Below the pieces are notes generated by a model. That model was not told where the DNA came from and made no database searches. It worked only from the letters and a program-made list of their open reading frames with translations. Positions 25,885-33,803 of a stretch of DNA of 64,000 nt are shown here, piece after piece; within the stretch, counting starts at the first letter, position 1, and each line of letters opens with the position of its first letter. Origin of the DNA: Rubrolithibacter sp043763625 (lineage in GTDB: Bacteria > Bacteroidota > Bacteroidia > Sphingobacteriales > Sphingobacteriaceae); the NCBI GenBank assembly GCA_043763625.1, contig JAYULL010000188.1, forward strand, positions 14,223 through 78,222, written 5' to 3'. Both the position numbers and the translations under genes were made by a program.

Positions 25885-26832
25885 TCAATTTAAACGACGC
25901 AAACTTTCAATTATATTTCTTTCTACCCGTGTCAAAATTTCCGAAACCTCAGCCTTTTGAAAGTTCTCGCCGGTAATATGTTCGTAAAGCTCAATGTACC
26001 GTTCAGAAATAAGACTAACAAGCTCATCGGTCATTTCCGGCACTGTTTGATCTTCTTTTCCCTGAAACCCGTTCTCTATAAGCCATTGCCTGACAAACTC
26101 TTTTGACAGTTGTCTTTGCTCCTGCCCTGCTTGTTGTAAAATTTCGTAGCCTTCTTTATAAAAATACCTTGACGAATCGGGCGTATGAATTTCGTCGATT
26201 AAATGTATTCTGCCTTTTAATTCTCCAAATTCGTATTTGGTGTCTACCAGAATCAATCCTTGTTTGGCAGCGATTTCGGATCCCCGTTCGTATAAAGCTC
26301 GCGTATATTCTTCCAATTGCGTATATTCTTTTTCTGTTGCAATACCCCGCACTAAAATATCATTTCGCGAAATGTCTTCATCATGCCCCACATCGGCTTT
26401 AGTTGTAGGCGTTATAATCGGCTCGGGCAATTTATCGTTTTCGTTTAACCCGTCGGGTAAAGCAACCCCGCAAATTTCGCGACGTCCTACTTTGTATTCA
26501 CGCCAAGCATGTCCTGCCAGGTAACCGCGAATAACCATCTCGACTTTAAAAGGCGTACAAATCTTGCCGATAGTCACAGAAGGATCCGGAACGTCTAATA
26601 CCCAGTTTGGGACAATATCTTTTGTTTCTTCAAGAAACTTTGCTGCTATCTGATTAAGCACTTGTCCTTTAAAAGGAATGGGTTTTGGCAGAACTATATC
26701 GAAAGCTGAAATGCGGTCTGAAACAACCATAACTAAATACTTACCTGAAATGGTATATACATCTCTTACCTTACCCTTATAAAATCCTGTTTGACCCGGA
26801 AGCTTAAAGTTGGTCTCCTTTATTGAGGACAT
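25885..26832 (-). CDS. purC: Phosphoribosylaminoimidazole-succinocarboxamide synthase
   Basis: SAICAR synthetase, which joins aspartate to CAIR in purine synthesis. The protein is 315 aa, the longer, eukaryote/Bacteroidota-like form. It has YKGKVRDVYTI, VVSDRISAFDIVLP, the GYLAGHAWREY segment and the LVDTKYEFG and LIDEIHTPDSSRY motifs that bind substrate and metal. All motifs are intact. It is the promoter-proximal gene of a purC-STAS-rnz run. Confidence 0.97.
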   Translation of the reverse strand: MSSIKETNFKLPGQTGFYKGKVRDVYTISGKYLVMVVSDRISAFDIVLPKPIPFKGQVLNQIAAKFLEETKDIVPNWVLDVPDPSVTIGKICTPFKVEMVIRGYLAGHAWREYKVGRREICGVALPDGLNENDKLPEPIITPTTKADVGHDEDISRNDILVRGIATEKEYTQLEEYTRALYERGSEIAAKQGLILVDTKYEFGELKGRIHLIDEIHTPDSSRYFYKEGYEILQQAGQEQRQLSKEFVRQWLIENGFQGKEDQTVPEMTDELVSLISERYIELYEHITGENFQKAEVSEILTRVERNIIESLRRLN

Positions 26833-26981
26833 TGATAGTTAAATATTTGAGTTATAATTAAAATTGATTTTGCAAAGCTGACCGAGCATAGCTCAACTGC
26901 TCAATCTCTAAAAATTTTAGCTCTTTTCACAACGCTGTTGAGTTTTGCTCTACCCTTCAGCCTCCGGCTTAATTTTTCACC

Positions 26982-27947
26982 TTACTGTATATCTCCGTAA
27001 GCTTCTAAAATACGCCTTACGAGTTTATGGCGCACCACATCTTCTCCCGAAAGGTAAATAATTTCTATTCTCTTAATATCCGAAAGTATTTTTAAAGCTG
27101 TAAATAAACCCGATTGTTGTTTTTTGGGTAGATCGATTTGAGTAATATCGCCGGTAACAATAAATTTTGCAGAAGGACCCATTCTCGTTAAAAACATTTT
27201 TAACTGCATATCTGTCGAGTTCTGGGCTTCGTCTAAAATAACAAAGCAGTTGTCTAACGTTCGCCCACGCATAAACGCAAGCGGTGCAATTTCAATCGTT
27301 CTGTTTTCCAGATACGCTTTGAGTTTTTCTGCGGGGATCATATCGTCCAACGCATCGTATAAGGGACGCAAATACGGGTCTATTTTTTCTTTTAAATCTC
27401 CGGGAAGGAAACCTAAGTTTTCGCCTGCTTCAACCGCCGGTCTGGTAAGAATAATTCGCTTAATTTCTTTATTCTTAAGTGCTCTTACTGCAAGAGCAAC
27501 AGCAGTATAGGTTTTACCGGTTCCGGCAGGGCCGATAGCAAAAAGGATATCGTTATTGTTAATGCTGTCTACCATCCGGCGCTGATTAGCCGTTCGAGCC
27601 TTTACTACAATTCCGTTCGGGCCGAAAACTATTGCTTCGCCCGAACCGGCACTTGGCTTTTCTCCCGGTGTTTCACCATCTCCTTGGGCAGCTAATTTGT
27701 GTCCCAATAACGTTTCTAAATCGTTATTACTGATGCTTTGAAACTTTTCAACATGGGTTATAATTTCTTGAAAGCGAAGTTGAAAATTTGCCAGTTCATT
27801 TTCGTCACCTAGAGCTTTAACTTCATTGCCCCGAGCCACAATTTTTATTTTTGGAAATTGTCTTTTTATTACCTCAAAATATTCATTGTTCGCCCCCCAC
27901 AACACTACCGGGTTAAAGTTTTCTAAAATAAGTTTCAGTTCGTTCAA
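26982..27947 (-). CDS. phoH: PhoH-family ATPase
   Basis: A cytosolic ATPase of 321 aa with Walker A AIGPAGTGKTYTA and Walker B VILDEAQN, followed by the family's RMGPSAKFIVTGDITQ sensor motif. An N-terminal KH-like region (residues 1-110) matches the PhoH/YbeZ type that works with the ribosome-maturation nuclease YbeY. Roles in RNA processing or phosphate stress are inferred from relatives. It is divergent from the adenosyltransferase gene by 98 bases. Confidence 0.93.
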   Translation of the reverse strand: MNELKLILENFNPVVLWGANNEYFEVIKRQFPKIKIVARGNEVKALGDENELANFQLRFQEIITHVEKFQSISNNDLETLLGHKLAAQGDGETPGEKPSAGSGEAIVFGPNGIVVKARTANQRRMVDSINNNDILFAIGPAGTGKTYTAVALAVRALKNKEIKRIILTRPAVEAGENLGFLPGDLKEKIDPYLRPLYDALDDMIPAEKLKAYLENRTIEIAPLAFMRGRTLDNCFVILDEAQNSTDMQLKMFLTRMGPSAKFIVTGDITQIDLPKKQQSGLFTALKILSDIKRIEIIYLSGEDVVRHKLVRRILEAYGDIQ

Positions 27948-28045
27948 GTGAGCTTTTTTTAGTTCTTGTTTTTTTTGAAATTAAAAGTTGAATATTTGCA
28001 GGAAGAATCCTATCGCAAGATTAGCAATTAATATTTAAATTTTTA

Positions 28046-28825
28046 ATGGCAATAATTACTTTAACAACCGATTTAGGTTATAAAGATTTTTATCAAGCTG
28101 CCTTAAAGGGGAGCATTGTAAGTATGCTGCCAAATGCAAATATTATTGACATAACTCACGCTATTTCTGCATTTAACATCCCGCAGGCTGCATTCGTTTT
28201 AAAAAATGCATTTCCCTATTTTCCTAAAGGTACGGTTCACTTAATCGGTATCGACTCGGTATATAACGAAAACACTCGCTATTTGGCTTTGCGTTATAAA
28301 GAACACTTTTTTGTAGGCTCAGACAACGGAATTTTTTCCTTGATGTTTAATTCCGATCCTGACGAAATGGTAGAGCTGAATATCATGCAGGATTTAAAGT
28401 TTCTTCATTTTCCGCTTACCGACATCTTTGTAAAGGCAGCATGCATGTTGGCAACCGGGGGCAAACTTTCAGACATAGGTATTCCGGTAACGGAATTGGA
28501 GCACAAAATGAATCTAAGCCCGGTTATCGAGAGAGACATTATCCGGGGAAGCGTGATTTATATCGACTCGTTTCAGAATGTAATAACCAATATTTCCAAA
28601 GATCTTTTCAGCCGCGTTCAAAAAAATAGAAGTTTTACTTTATTTTTTCGAAAGAACGAAACTATAACACAATTGAGTTGGCATTACAACGAAGTGCCCG
28701 AGGGCGAAAAACTTTGTTTGTTTGGAATTAGCAATAACCTTGAAATTGCAATCAACAAAGGAAATGCAAGCGGTTTATTGGGTTTGCATTTAAATGATAT
28801 TGTTCGAATCGAGTTTCTCTCATAA
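28046..28825 (+). CDS. S-adenosyl-L-methionine hydroxide adenosyltransferase family protein
   Basis: A 259-aa member of the DUF62/SAM hydrolase family, related to fluorinase, which splits SAM to adenosine and methionine using water. The N-terminal motif TLTTDLGYKDFYQAALKG, the DITHAI segment, and the C-terminal YIDSFQNVITNI are diagnostic. The hydrolase rather than halogenase role is expected outside actinomycetes. The physiological purpose in Bacteroidota is unclear. A secreted coiled-coil protein gene follows after 42 bases. Confidence 0.9.
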   Translation: MAIITLTTDLGYKDFYQAALKGSIVSMLPNANIIDITHAISAFNIPQAAFVLKNAFPYFPKGTVHLIGIDSVYNENTRYLALRYKEHFFVGSDNGIFSLMFNSDPDEMVELNIMQDLKFLHFPLTDIFVKAACMLATGGKLSDIGIPVTELEHKMNLSPVIERDIIRGSVIYIDSFQNVITNISKDLFSRVQKNRSFTLFFRKNETITQLSWHYNEVPEGEKLCLFGISNNLEIAINKGNASGLLGLHLNDIVRIEFLS

Positions 28826-28867
28826 ACAATTTCCGGGTTTTCTGATTTTATTGGCTCAAGCATAGCT

Positions 28868-29359
28868 ATGAAAACAATCTGCATTCTACTTTTAACATTT
28901 GTTTCTTTAAGTGTCTTTGCGCAGAAAAATTCGCCGTATGAAGTTCAGCGCAAGAAAATAAATAATTTATTAAGCCAAAGAAGCGGCAAGTTCGGTCAAT
29001 ACGAAAAGAGTTTAAACATGAAAACAGGTATTTTCGGTTGGAAAACCAAAAAAGACATGCAACGCTCTATTGATATATTGACAGAAGTTTTTAAAACAGA
29101 CAATACTATTTTACGTGAACTCAAAGTTTTGCTCGATTATAAGGACCTTGAAAAAACTCAAGCTCAAACACAAGCTATAGAAACGGAAGGCAGAATTAAA
29201 GGCTATATGAAAACTATTACCAAGCTTCAGCAAGAAAATGACAGATTAAAGGCTGACTCGGCAAAAATAGAAGTGAAGAAGTCGGATTTTCCTTACGGAC
29301 TTATCGCCGTGGTGATTTCAATTCTTGCATTGCTTGTTTTTCTCTTTCGCAAAAATTGA
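28868..29359 (+). CDS. Hypothetical membrane-anchored coiled-coil protein (163 aa)
   Basis: A signal peptide (about residues 1-19, ending VFAQ) is followed by a helical region with heptad-like spacing (KGYMKTITKLQQENDRLKADSAKIE) and a single C-terminal membrane helix (LIAVVISILALLVFLF) closing with RKN. This gives a periplasmic rod tethered to the inner membrane by its C-terminus. I do not recognise a family. It lies between the SAM hydrolase and the ABC exporter in the same direction. Confidence 0.6.
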   Translation: MKTICILLLTFVSLSVFAQKNSPYEVQRKKINNLLSQRSGKFGQYEKSLNMKTGIFGWKTKKDMQRSIDILTEVFKTDNTILRELKVLLDYKDLEKTQAQTQAIETEGRIKGYMKTITKLQQENDRLKADSAKIEVKKSDFPYGLIAVVISILALLVFLFRKN

Positions 29360-29435
29360 CGGTGGGTTGATGTGCTTTTAATTAAGTAAAAGCTATTTTT
29401 ACCCGCCCTTTTAAGGGCTTTTAGCGAGATTTTGA

Positions 29436-31286
29436 ATGGCAAGAAACAGATTTAACAGCAGCACTGCACCCACCGAGGAGCTGACAAAAGCGAAAATCAA
29501 TAAAGAAACGCTAAACAAAATTGCCGGTTTACTGGCGTATATCAAACCCTATCGAGCCAAGTTTTTATTAGGATTATTTTTTCTTTTTGTTTCAAGTCTA
29601 ACCGGGTTAGCGTTTCCGAGCTTATTAGGGGCTATGATTGATGCAGCACAAGGAAAACAAAAATTAAGTTTCATCCCTGCCAACATCAATTATATCGGTA
29701 TAATCTCATTTGTTATTCTTTTCATACAGTCGTTTGTTTCTTTTTTCAGAGTCAGATTATTTGTTGAAGTTGCCGAAAAATCCTTGGCCGATATTCGGCG
29801 AGATACTTACTTTAAACTTATTACTCTTCCGATGAATTTTTTCGCCAACCGAAGAGTAGGCGAACTAAACAGCCGAATTTCAGCAGATTTATCGCAAATA
29901 CAAGACACTCTTACCACTACCTTGGCTGAGATGACCCGACAGGTTGTTTTACTGGCAGGTGGTATTACATTCTTAGTAATAGTTTCACCGCACCTAACGC
30001 TGTTCAATCTTGCAATTCTCCCGGTAATGGTAGTTTCTGCAATATTCTTCGGTAAAAAAATAAGAAGTATTTCGAGGCAAGCTCAAGATAAACTGGCCGA
30101 ATCAAACACGGTTGTAGAAGAAACCTTGCAGGGAATTAGCAGTGTGAAGGCGTTTGGAAATGAAGCTTATGAAGCTAACCGGTACGATAAAAGCTTAAGA
30201 CAAGTTGTAGCAATAGCACTACGCGGCGCAACTTTGCGAGGTGGTTTTGCGTCTTTTATTATCTTTTGTCTTTTCGGTGCAATAGTGGGAGTTATTTGGT
30301 ACGGGTCTGTGCTGGTAGCTGCAGGGGAGCTTTCTGTCGGTAATCTTACTACCTATATTTTGTACTCAATTTTTGTGGGGGCAGCCATGGGTACTTTCCC
30401 CGAATTGTATGCTAACGTACAAAAGGCTGTCGGGGCAAGCGAACGAGTTTTAGAAATTCTTGCCGAAAACAACGAACCGATATCGATGATTGCCAAAGAA
30501 AACGCTACTGTTTCTAAAATTCGTGGTGATGTGGCTTTTGATAATGTCGTCTTCGCTTATCCTTCCCGTAAGGAAATTACCGTTTTAAAGGGTGTTTCTT
30601 TTGAGGCAAAAGCCGGAGAGAAAGTGGCCATTGTAGGGCCCAGCGGTGCCGGAAAATCTACTATTGCTTCGTTGGTTCTTCGTTTTTACGATCCGCAGCA
30701 AGGAGAATTGTTATTTGACGGAAAACCTTCCGGCCATTTTCCGCTTACCGATATAAGAAACCAGGTAGCTATTGTACCTCAAGATGTAATTCTATTTGGA
30801 GGAACCATTAGGGAAAATATAGCTTACGGAAAACTTTCGGGAACTGAAGAGGAAATAGTGCAAGCATCCAAACGTGCCAATGCTCATGATTTTATTTCCG
30901 GTTTCCCGGAAGGATATGATACCGTAGTTGGCGAAAGAGGGGTAAAACTTTCCGGGGGCCAGCGCCAGCGAATAGCAATTGCACGAGCTTTGTTAAAAGA
31001 TCCGGCTATTTTAATTTTAGATGAAGCCACTTCTTCGTTAGACAGTGAATCTGAACGTTTAGTACAAGAAGCTTTGGAAGAATTGATGAAGAACCGAACC
31101 TCAATTATTATAGCTCATCGCTTATCAACCATTCGCGAAGCCGATAAAATCGTTGTGCTTGAAAAAGGGGAAATTATTGAAACCGGAACACACAAAGAAC
31201 TTATCAAGAACGAAGAAGGCTTGTATCGATACTTAAATGGTCTTCAGCAATCAGACTTGGGCAGTGAGCTGAGTAGTCAGCCGTGA
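29436..31286 (+). CDS. ABC transporter, fused permease and ATPase (MsbA-like)
   Basis: A half-size exporter of 616 aa working as a homodimer in the inner membrane. Six transmembrane helices occupy residues about 35-330. The nucleotide-binding domain follows with Walker A GPSGAGKST, signature LSGGQRQR, Walker B ILILDEATSSLD and the H-loop IIAHRLSTI. It resembles lipid-A/multidrug exporters of the MsbA/ABCB group. Substrate is not evident from context. The gene is monocistronic by spacing. Confidence 0.93.
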   Translation: MARNRFNSSTAPTEELTKAKINKETLNKIAGLLAYIKPYRAKFLLGLFFLFVSSLTGLAFPSLLGAMIDAAQGKQKLSFIPANINYIGIISFVILFIQSFVSFFRVRLFVEVAEKSLADIRRDTYFKLITLPMNFFANRRVGELNSRISADLSQIQDTLTTTLAEMTRQVVLLAGGITFLVIVSPHLTLFNLAILPVMVVSAIFFGKKIRSISRQAQDKLAESNTVVEETLQGISSVKAFGNEAYEANRYDKSLRQVVAIALRGATLRGGFASFIIFCLFGAIVGVIWYGSVLVAAGELSVGNLTTYILYSIFVGAAMGTFPELYANVQKAVGASERVLEILAENNEPISMIAKENATVSKIRGDVAFDNVVFAYPSRKEITVLKGVSFEAKAGEKVAIVGPSGAGKSTIASLVLRFYDPQQGELLFDGKPSGHFPLTDIRNQVAIVPQDVILFGGTIRENIAYGKLSGTEEEIVQASKRANAHDFISGFPEGYDTVVGERGVKLSGGQRQRIAIARALLKDPAILILDEATSSLDSESERLVQEALEELMKNRTSIIIAHRLSTIREADKIVVLEKGEIIETGTHKELIKNEEGLYRYLNGLQQSDLGSELSSQP

Positions 31287-31450
31287 GTAGCAGGGCGGAA
31301 GCTATTAAATGTGCTTATTGCAAGATCATTTTAAGTCCACTTAATGAAGAGCTGACAGCTGATTGCAAAAGAGAACCTAAATTATACCCAACTAATATTA
31401 AAACGATATAAAAAAGCTCTCAGCTGATTGCTGGGAGCTTACAGCTTAAA
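31287..31450. repeat. Intergenic AGCTGA-rich repeats with hairpin
   Basis: CAGCTGATTGC occurs at 31356-31366 and again at 31421-31431. The second copy sits in an 11-bp hairpin (31414-31440, AAGCTCTCAGC with GCTGGGAGCTT, one T-G pair, loop TGATT). Read on the minus strand the hairpin is followed by six T residues and looks like an orphan terminator. It ends 10 bases before the next start codon, so it may also affect translation. Confidence 0.5.
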
Positions 31451-32839
31451 ATGAAATTAACAATTTTAGGTGCTGCGAAACAGGTAACCGGTAGTATGCA
31501 TCTTTTAGAAACAGATAATTACAAGATTCTTATAGACTGTGGTTTAGATTACGAAAAGGAAACGCGTTTAGAGGATAATGCTATGTTTCCGTTTAATCCC
31601 GAAGAGATTGACGTGGTAATTTTAACCCATGCCCACATTGATCATTCCGGCAACATTCCCACTCTAATTCGTTTAGGTTTTAACGGTCAAATTTTATGCA
31701 CCCCTCCTACCGCTGATCTTACCGAGCTGCTCCTGCTCGATTCAGTGAACATATTTTTAAGTAAAGAAAGAAAGGCCAATAAGCATCGGAAAAAATCAAA
31801 AGGATATCAACCGCTGTTCCTTCAAAAGCATGTTATGGATACGGTTGAACGTTTTGTGACTATAGATTTTAATAAATCTTTTAAGCTTAACGGACAGATT
31901 GAACTTACATTTATTCCTGCCGGACATTTATTGGGAGCTGCTTCCGTTCTCCTATCAATCACTGAAACAGGCAAACAGACTAAGATTGCCTTCACGGGAG
32001 ACTTAGGCCGACTAAATTATCCCGTGCTGACTGATCCTGAGATAATTCCTGAAGTTGATTATTTAGTTTGCGAATCCACGTATGGAGGAAGGGTACATTC
32101 TAAGGATAAAACGGTTGCCGAAATCTTAGTCGACACGATTGAGGAAGCATGCGTTAAAAATCCCGGAAGATTAATTATCCCGGCATTCAGTATCGGCCGA
32201 ACTCAAGCTTTAGTGTATTCTCTCAATAAAATTTTCACCGAAGGACTACTTCCACGGGTAAAAGTTTTTGTTGACAGTCCTCTTGCCAATTATGCTACTG
32301 AAGTTTTCAGAAAACACCACAAATATTTAAACAAAGACGCTCAAGAATTTTATCAAAAAAAGGGTGACGAATTCGAGTTCGACAACTTGTTTTACACGCA
32401 AAACATGCACGAAAGCAAAGAGCTTTCTAATTATTTTGAGCCTTGTATTATCGTTTCTTCAGCAGGAATGCTTGAAGGAGGCCGAATTCAAGACCATTTG
32501 TTTTACAATATTTCGAATTACTACTGCACCATTCTGTTTATCGGATATAGCGCCAAAGGAACTTTAGGACATCGGTTACTACGCGGCGATCCGATTGTTC
32601 ACATTCGTGACCGCGAACTTCCGGTCTATGCCACCATTAAAAAGACTGATGTGCTAAGCGGCCATGGCGACCATAATGATCTGGTCAACACAGTTAAACA
32701 ACAGGATAAGCAAAAACTGAAGAAGGTATTTTTAGTTCATGGGGAGAGTGAGAGCATAAATGCATTAAGCGATAGCCTTAAACAAGAAGGATATTCTGTT
32801 GCGATTCCAAATCAAGGAGAAATTTTTGAATTGAATTAA
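31451..32839 (+). CDS. Beta-CASP metallo-beta-lactamase RNA-processing protein
   Basis: A 462-aa member of the CPSF73/Ysh1-like nuclease family. The zinc motif HAHIDH (His60, His62, Asp64, His65), AGHLLGA, FTGDLG and the ESTYGGRVH segment define the metallo-beta-lactamase core. The beta-CASP insert (about residues 210-370) ends in motif-rich VSSAGMLEGGRIQDHL, and the RMMBL tail includes LSGHGDHNDL and FLVHGE. It likely cuts or trims RNA in the cytoplasm. It has no partner gene nearby. Confidence 0.92.
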   Translation: MKLTILGAAKQVTGSMHLLETDNYKILIDCGLDYEKETRLEDNAMFPFNPEEIDVVILTHAHIDHSGNIPTLIRLGFNGQILCTPPTADLTELLLLDSVNIFLSKERKANKHRKKSKGYQPLFLQKHVMDTVERFVTIDFNKSFKLNGQIELTFIPAGHLLGAASVLLSITETGKQTKIAFTGDLGRLNYPVLTDPEIIPEVDYLVCESTYGGRVHSKDKTVAEILVDTIEEACVKNPGRLIIPAFSIGRTQALVYSLNKIFTEGLLPRVKVFVDSPLANYATEVFRKHHKYLNKDAQEFYQKKGDEFEFDNLFYTQNMHESKELSNYFEPCIIVSSAGMLEGGRIQDHLFYNISNYYCTILFIGYSAKGTLGHRLLRGDPIVHIRDRELPVYATIKKTDVLSGHGDHNDLVNTVKQQDKQKLKKVFLVHGESESINALSDSLKQEGYSVAIPNQGEIFELN

Positions 32840-32907
32840 GTTTACAGCGGAGATTTATTATCAAACAATAGGCCTTTACAGCAGAAATCGGATTTGAGGT
32901 ATAAGTT

Positions 32908-32931
32908 AAAAAAAAGCCGCGTGTGAGCGGC
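32908..32931 (-). terminator. Rho-independent terminator of the OmpA-like gene
   Basis: Read on the minus strand, GCCGC-TCACAC-GCGGC is followed by eight T residues. It lies 27 bases past the stop codon of the OmpA-like gene. Confidence 0.8.
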
Positions 32932-32957
32932 CTGACAATGTCTTTCAAAAATTTTTT

Positions 32958-33422
32958 TTAGTCGATCTCTTTTAGTTTAATTTCTACTCTACGATTTTTT
33001 TGACGACCTTCTTCTGTTTTATTTGAAGCAATAGGAACAGTACTGCCGTAAGGAGTGGTAACAATTCGTCGTTTGTCAACTCCTTTGCTTACTAAATATT
33101 CTTTTACCTCTAATGCTCTTTTTTCAGACAGCTTCCAATTCGGTACATACGACCCTATTCCATCTGCATGCCCTCTAAGTGAAACCGCATAATTTTTATC
33201 CGACATCAGTTTAGCAAGGGTGTTCAAATTTTGAAAATAGTTATTTCTTACTCCTGCTTTAGCAAAGTCGAACTCGATGTTCTTCGTCGCCTCGTCAATA
33301 ACACCGGCATTTGTAACAATAACACTTTTTTTCGCTTTAACCGGGATGACATTTGCTATCAGCAAACCCGCAAACATAACGCAAAGGGTTATGCTGAAAA
33401 ATTTAAAAGGATTTGTTTTCAT
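32958..33422 (-). CDS. Small OmpA-family protein
   Basis: A 154-aa protein with a signal peptide (about residues 1-30, ending VKAK) followed directly by an OmpA C-terminal-like peptidoglycan-binding domain. LRGHADGIGS, the WKLSEKRALEVKEYLVSKGV segment and the final GRQKNRRVEI give the usual signature, with the Asp and Arg that hold diaminopimelate. There is no barrel, so it is a periplasmic wall-binding protein. It is divergent from the Rv1355c-like gene by 381 bases. Confidence 0.9.
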   Translation of the reverse strand: MKTNPFKFFSITLCVMFAGLLIANVIPVKAKKSVIVTNAGVIDEATKNIEFDFAKAGVRNNYFQNLNTLAKLMSDKNYAVSLRGHADGIGSYVPNWKLSEKRALEVKEYLVSKGVDKRRIVTTPYGSTVPIASNKTEEGRQKNRRVEIKLKEID

Positions 33423-33803
33423 ATAGATTTTTATTTGAGTAAGCAGTTTAAATACCTATTGCTAAATTTGTTACACCGCGTAAACATTTACGAGAAAATT
33501 ATTATGGTTGGATTTGTTTTTTGAGCTTTTTTTCAACTATTTTAAGTTCCACTCAAGACAGTTTTTATACTATAATAATCAGCAATTGAGAAGATACATC
33601 TGCAGTAAAATTTGGAAACTAAAAAAGTCGGACCTTCGTAAAAAGCAGTAATTGTAATTAAAACATCTACCTCATGATTTTACACGTTCCCGTTATTTTC
33701 TTTTTTATCGATTTTAGTAACCTCGATAAGCCGACTGAGCTTTTCCAAAAAGAAAAAAAGTTTGCTTGCCTTCCGTCTTCTAAAATCTTCTAATTAATTC
33801 AAC
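33423..33803. other. Long spacer upstream of the E1-like/nitroreductase gene
   Basis: A 381-base AT-rich spacer between divergent genes. It must contain promoters for both sides, but no clean TAnnTTTG element stands out. One short frame, 33674-33793 (39 codons, MILHVPVIFFFIDF...), ends 10 bases before the next start and could be a leader peptide, but its sequence is not convincing. Nothing else is recognisable. Confidence 0.35.

Noticed and set aside
33674..33793. 39-codon frame just upstream of the E1-like/nitroreductase gene as a leader peptide
   Set aside because: Position is suggestive but the sequence has no attenuator-like codon run and no ribosome-binding site; noted only in the spacer entry.
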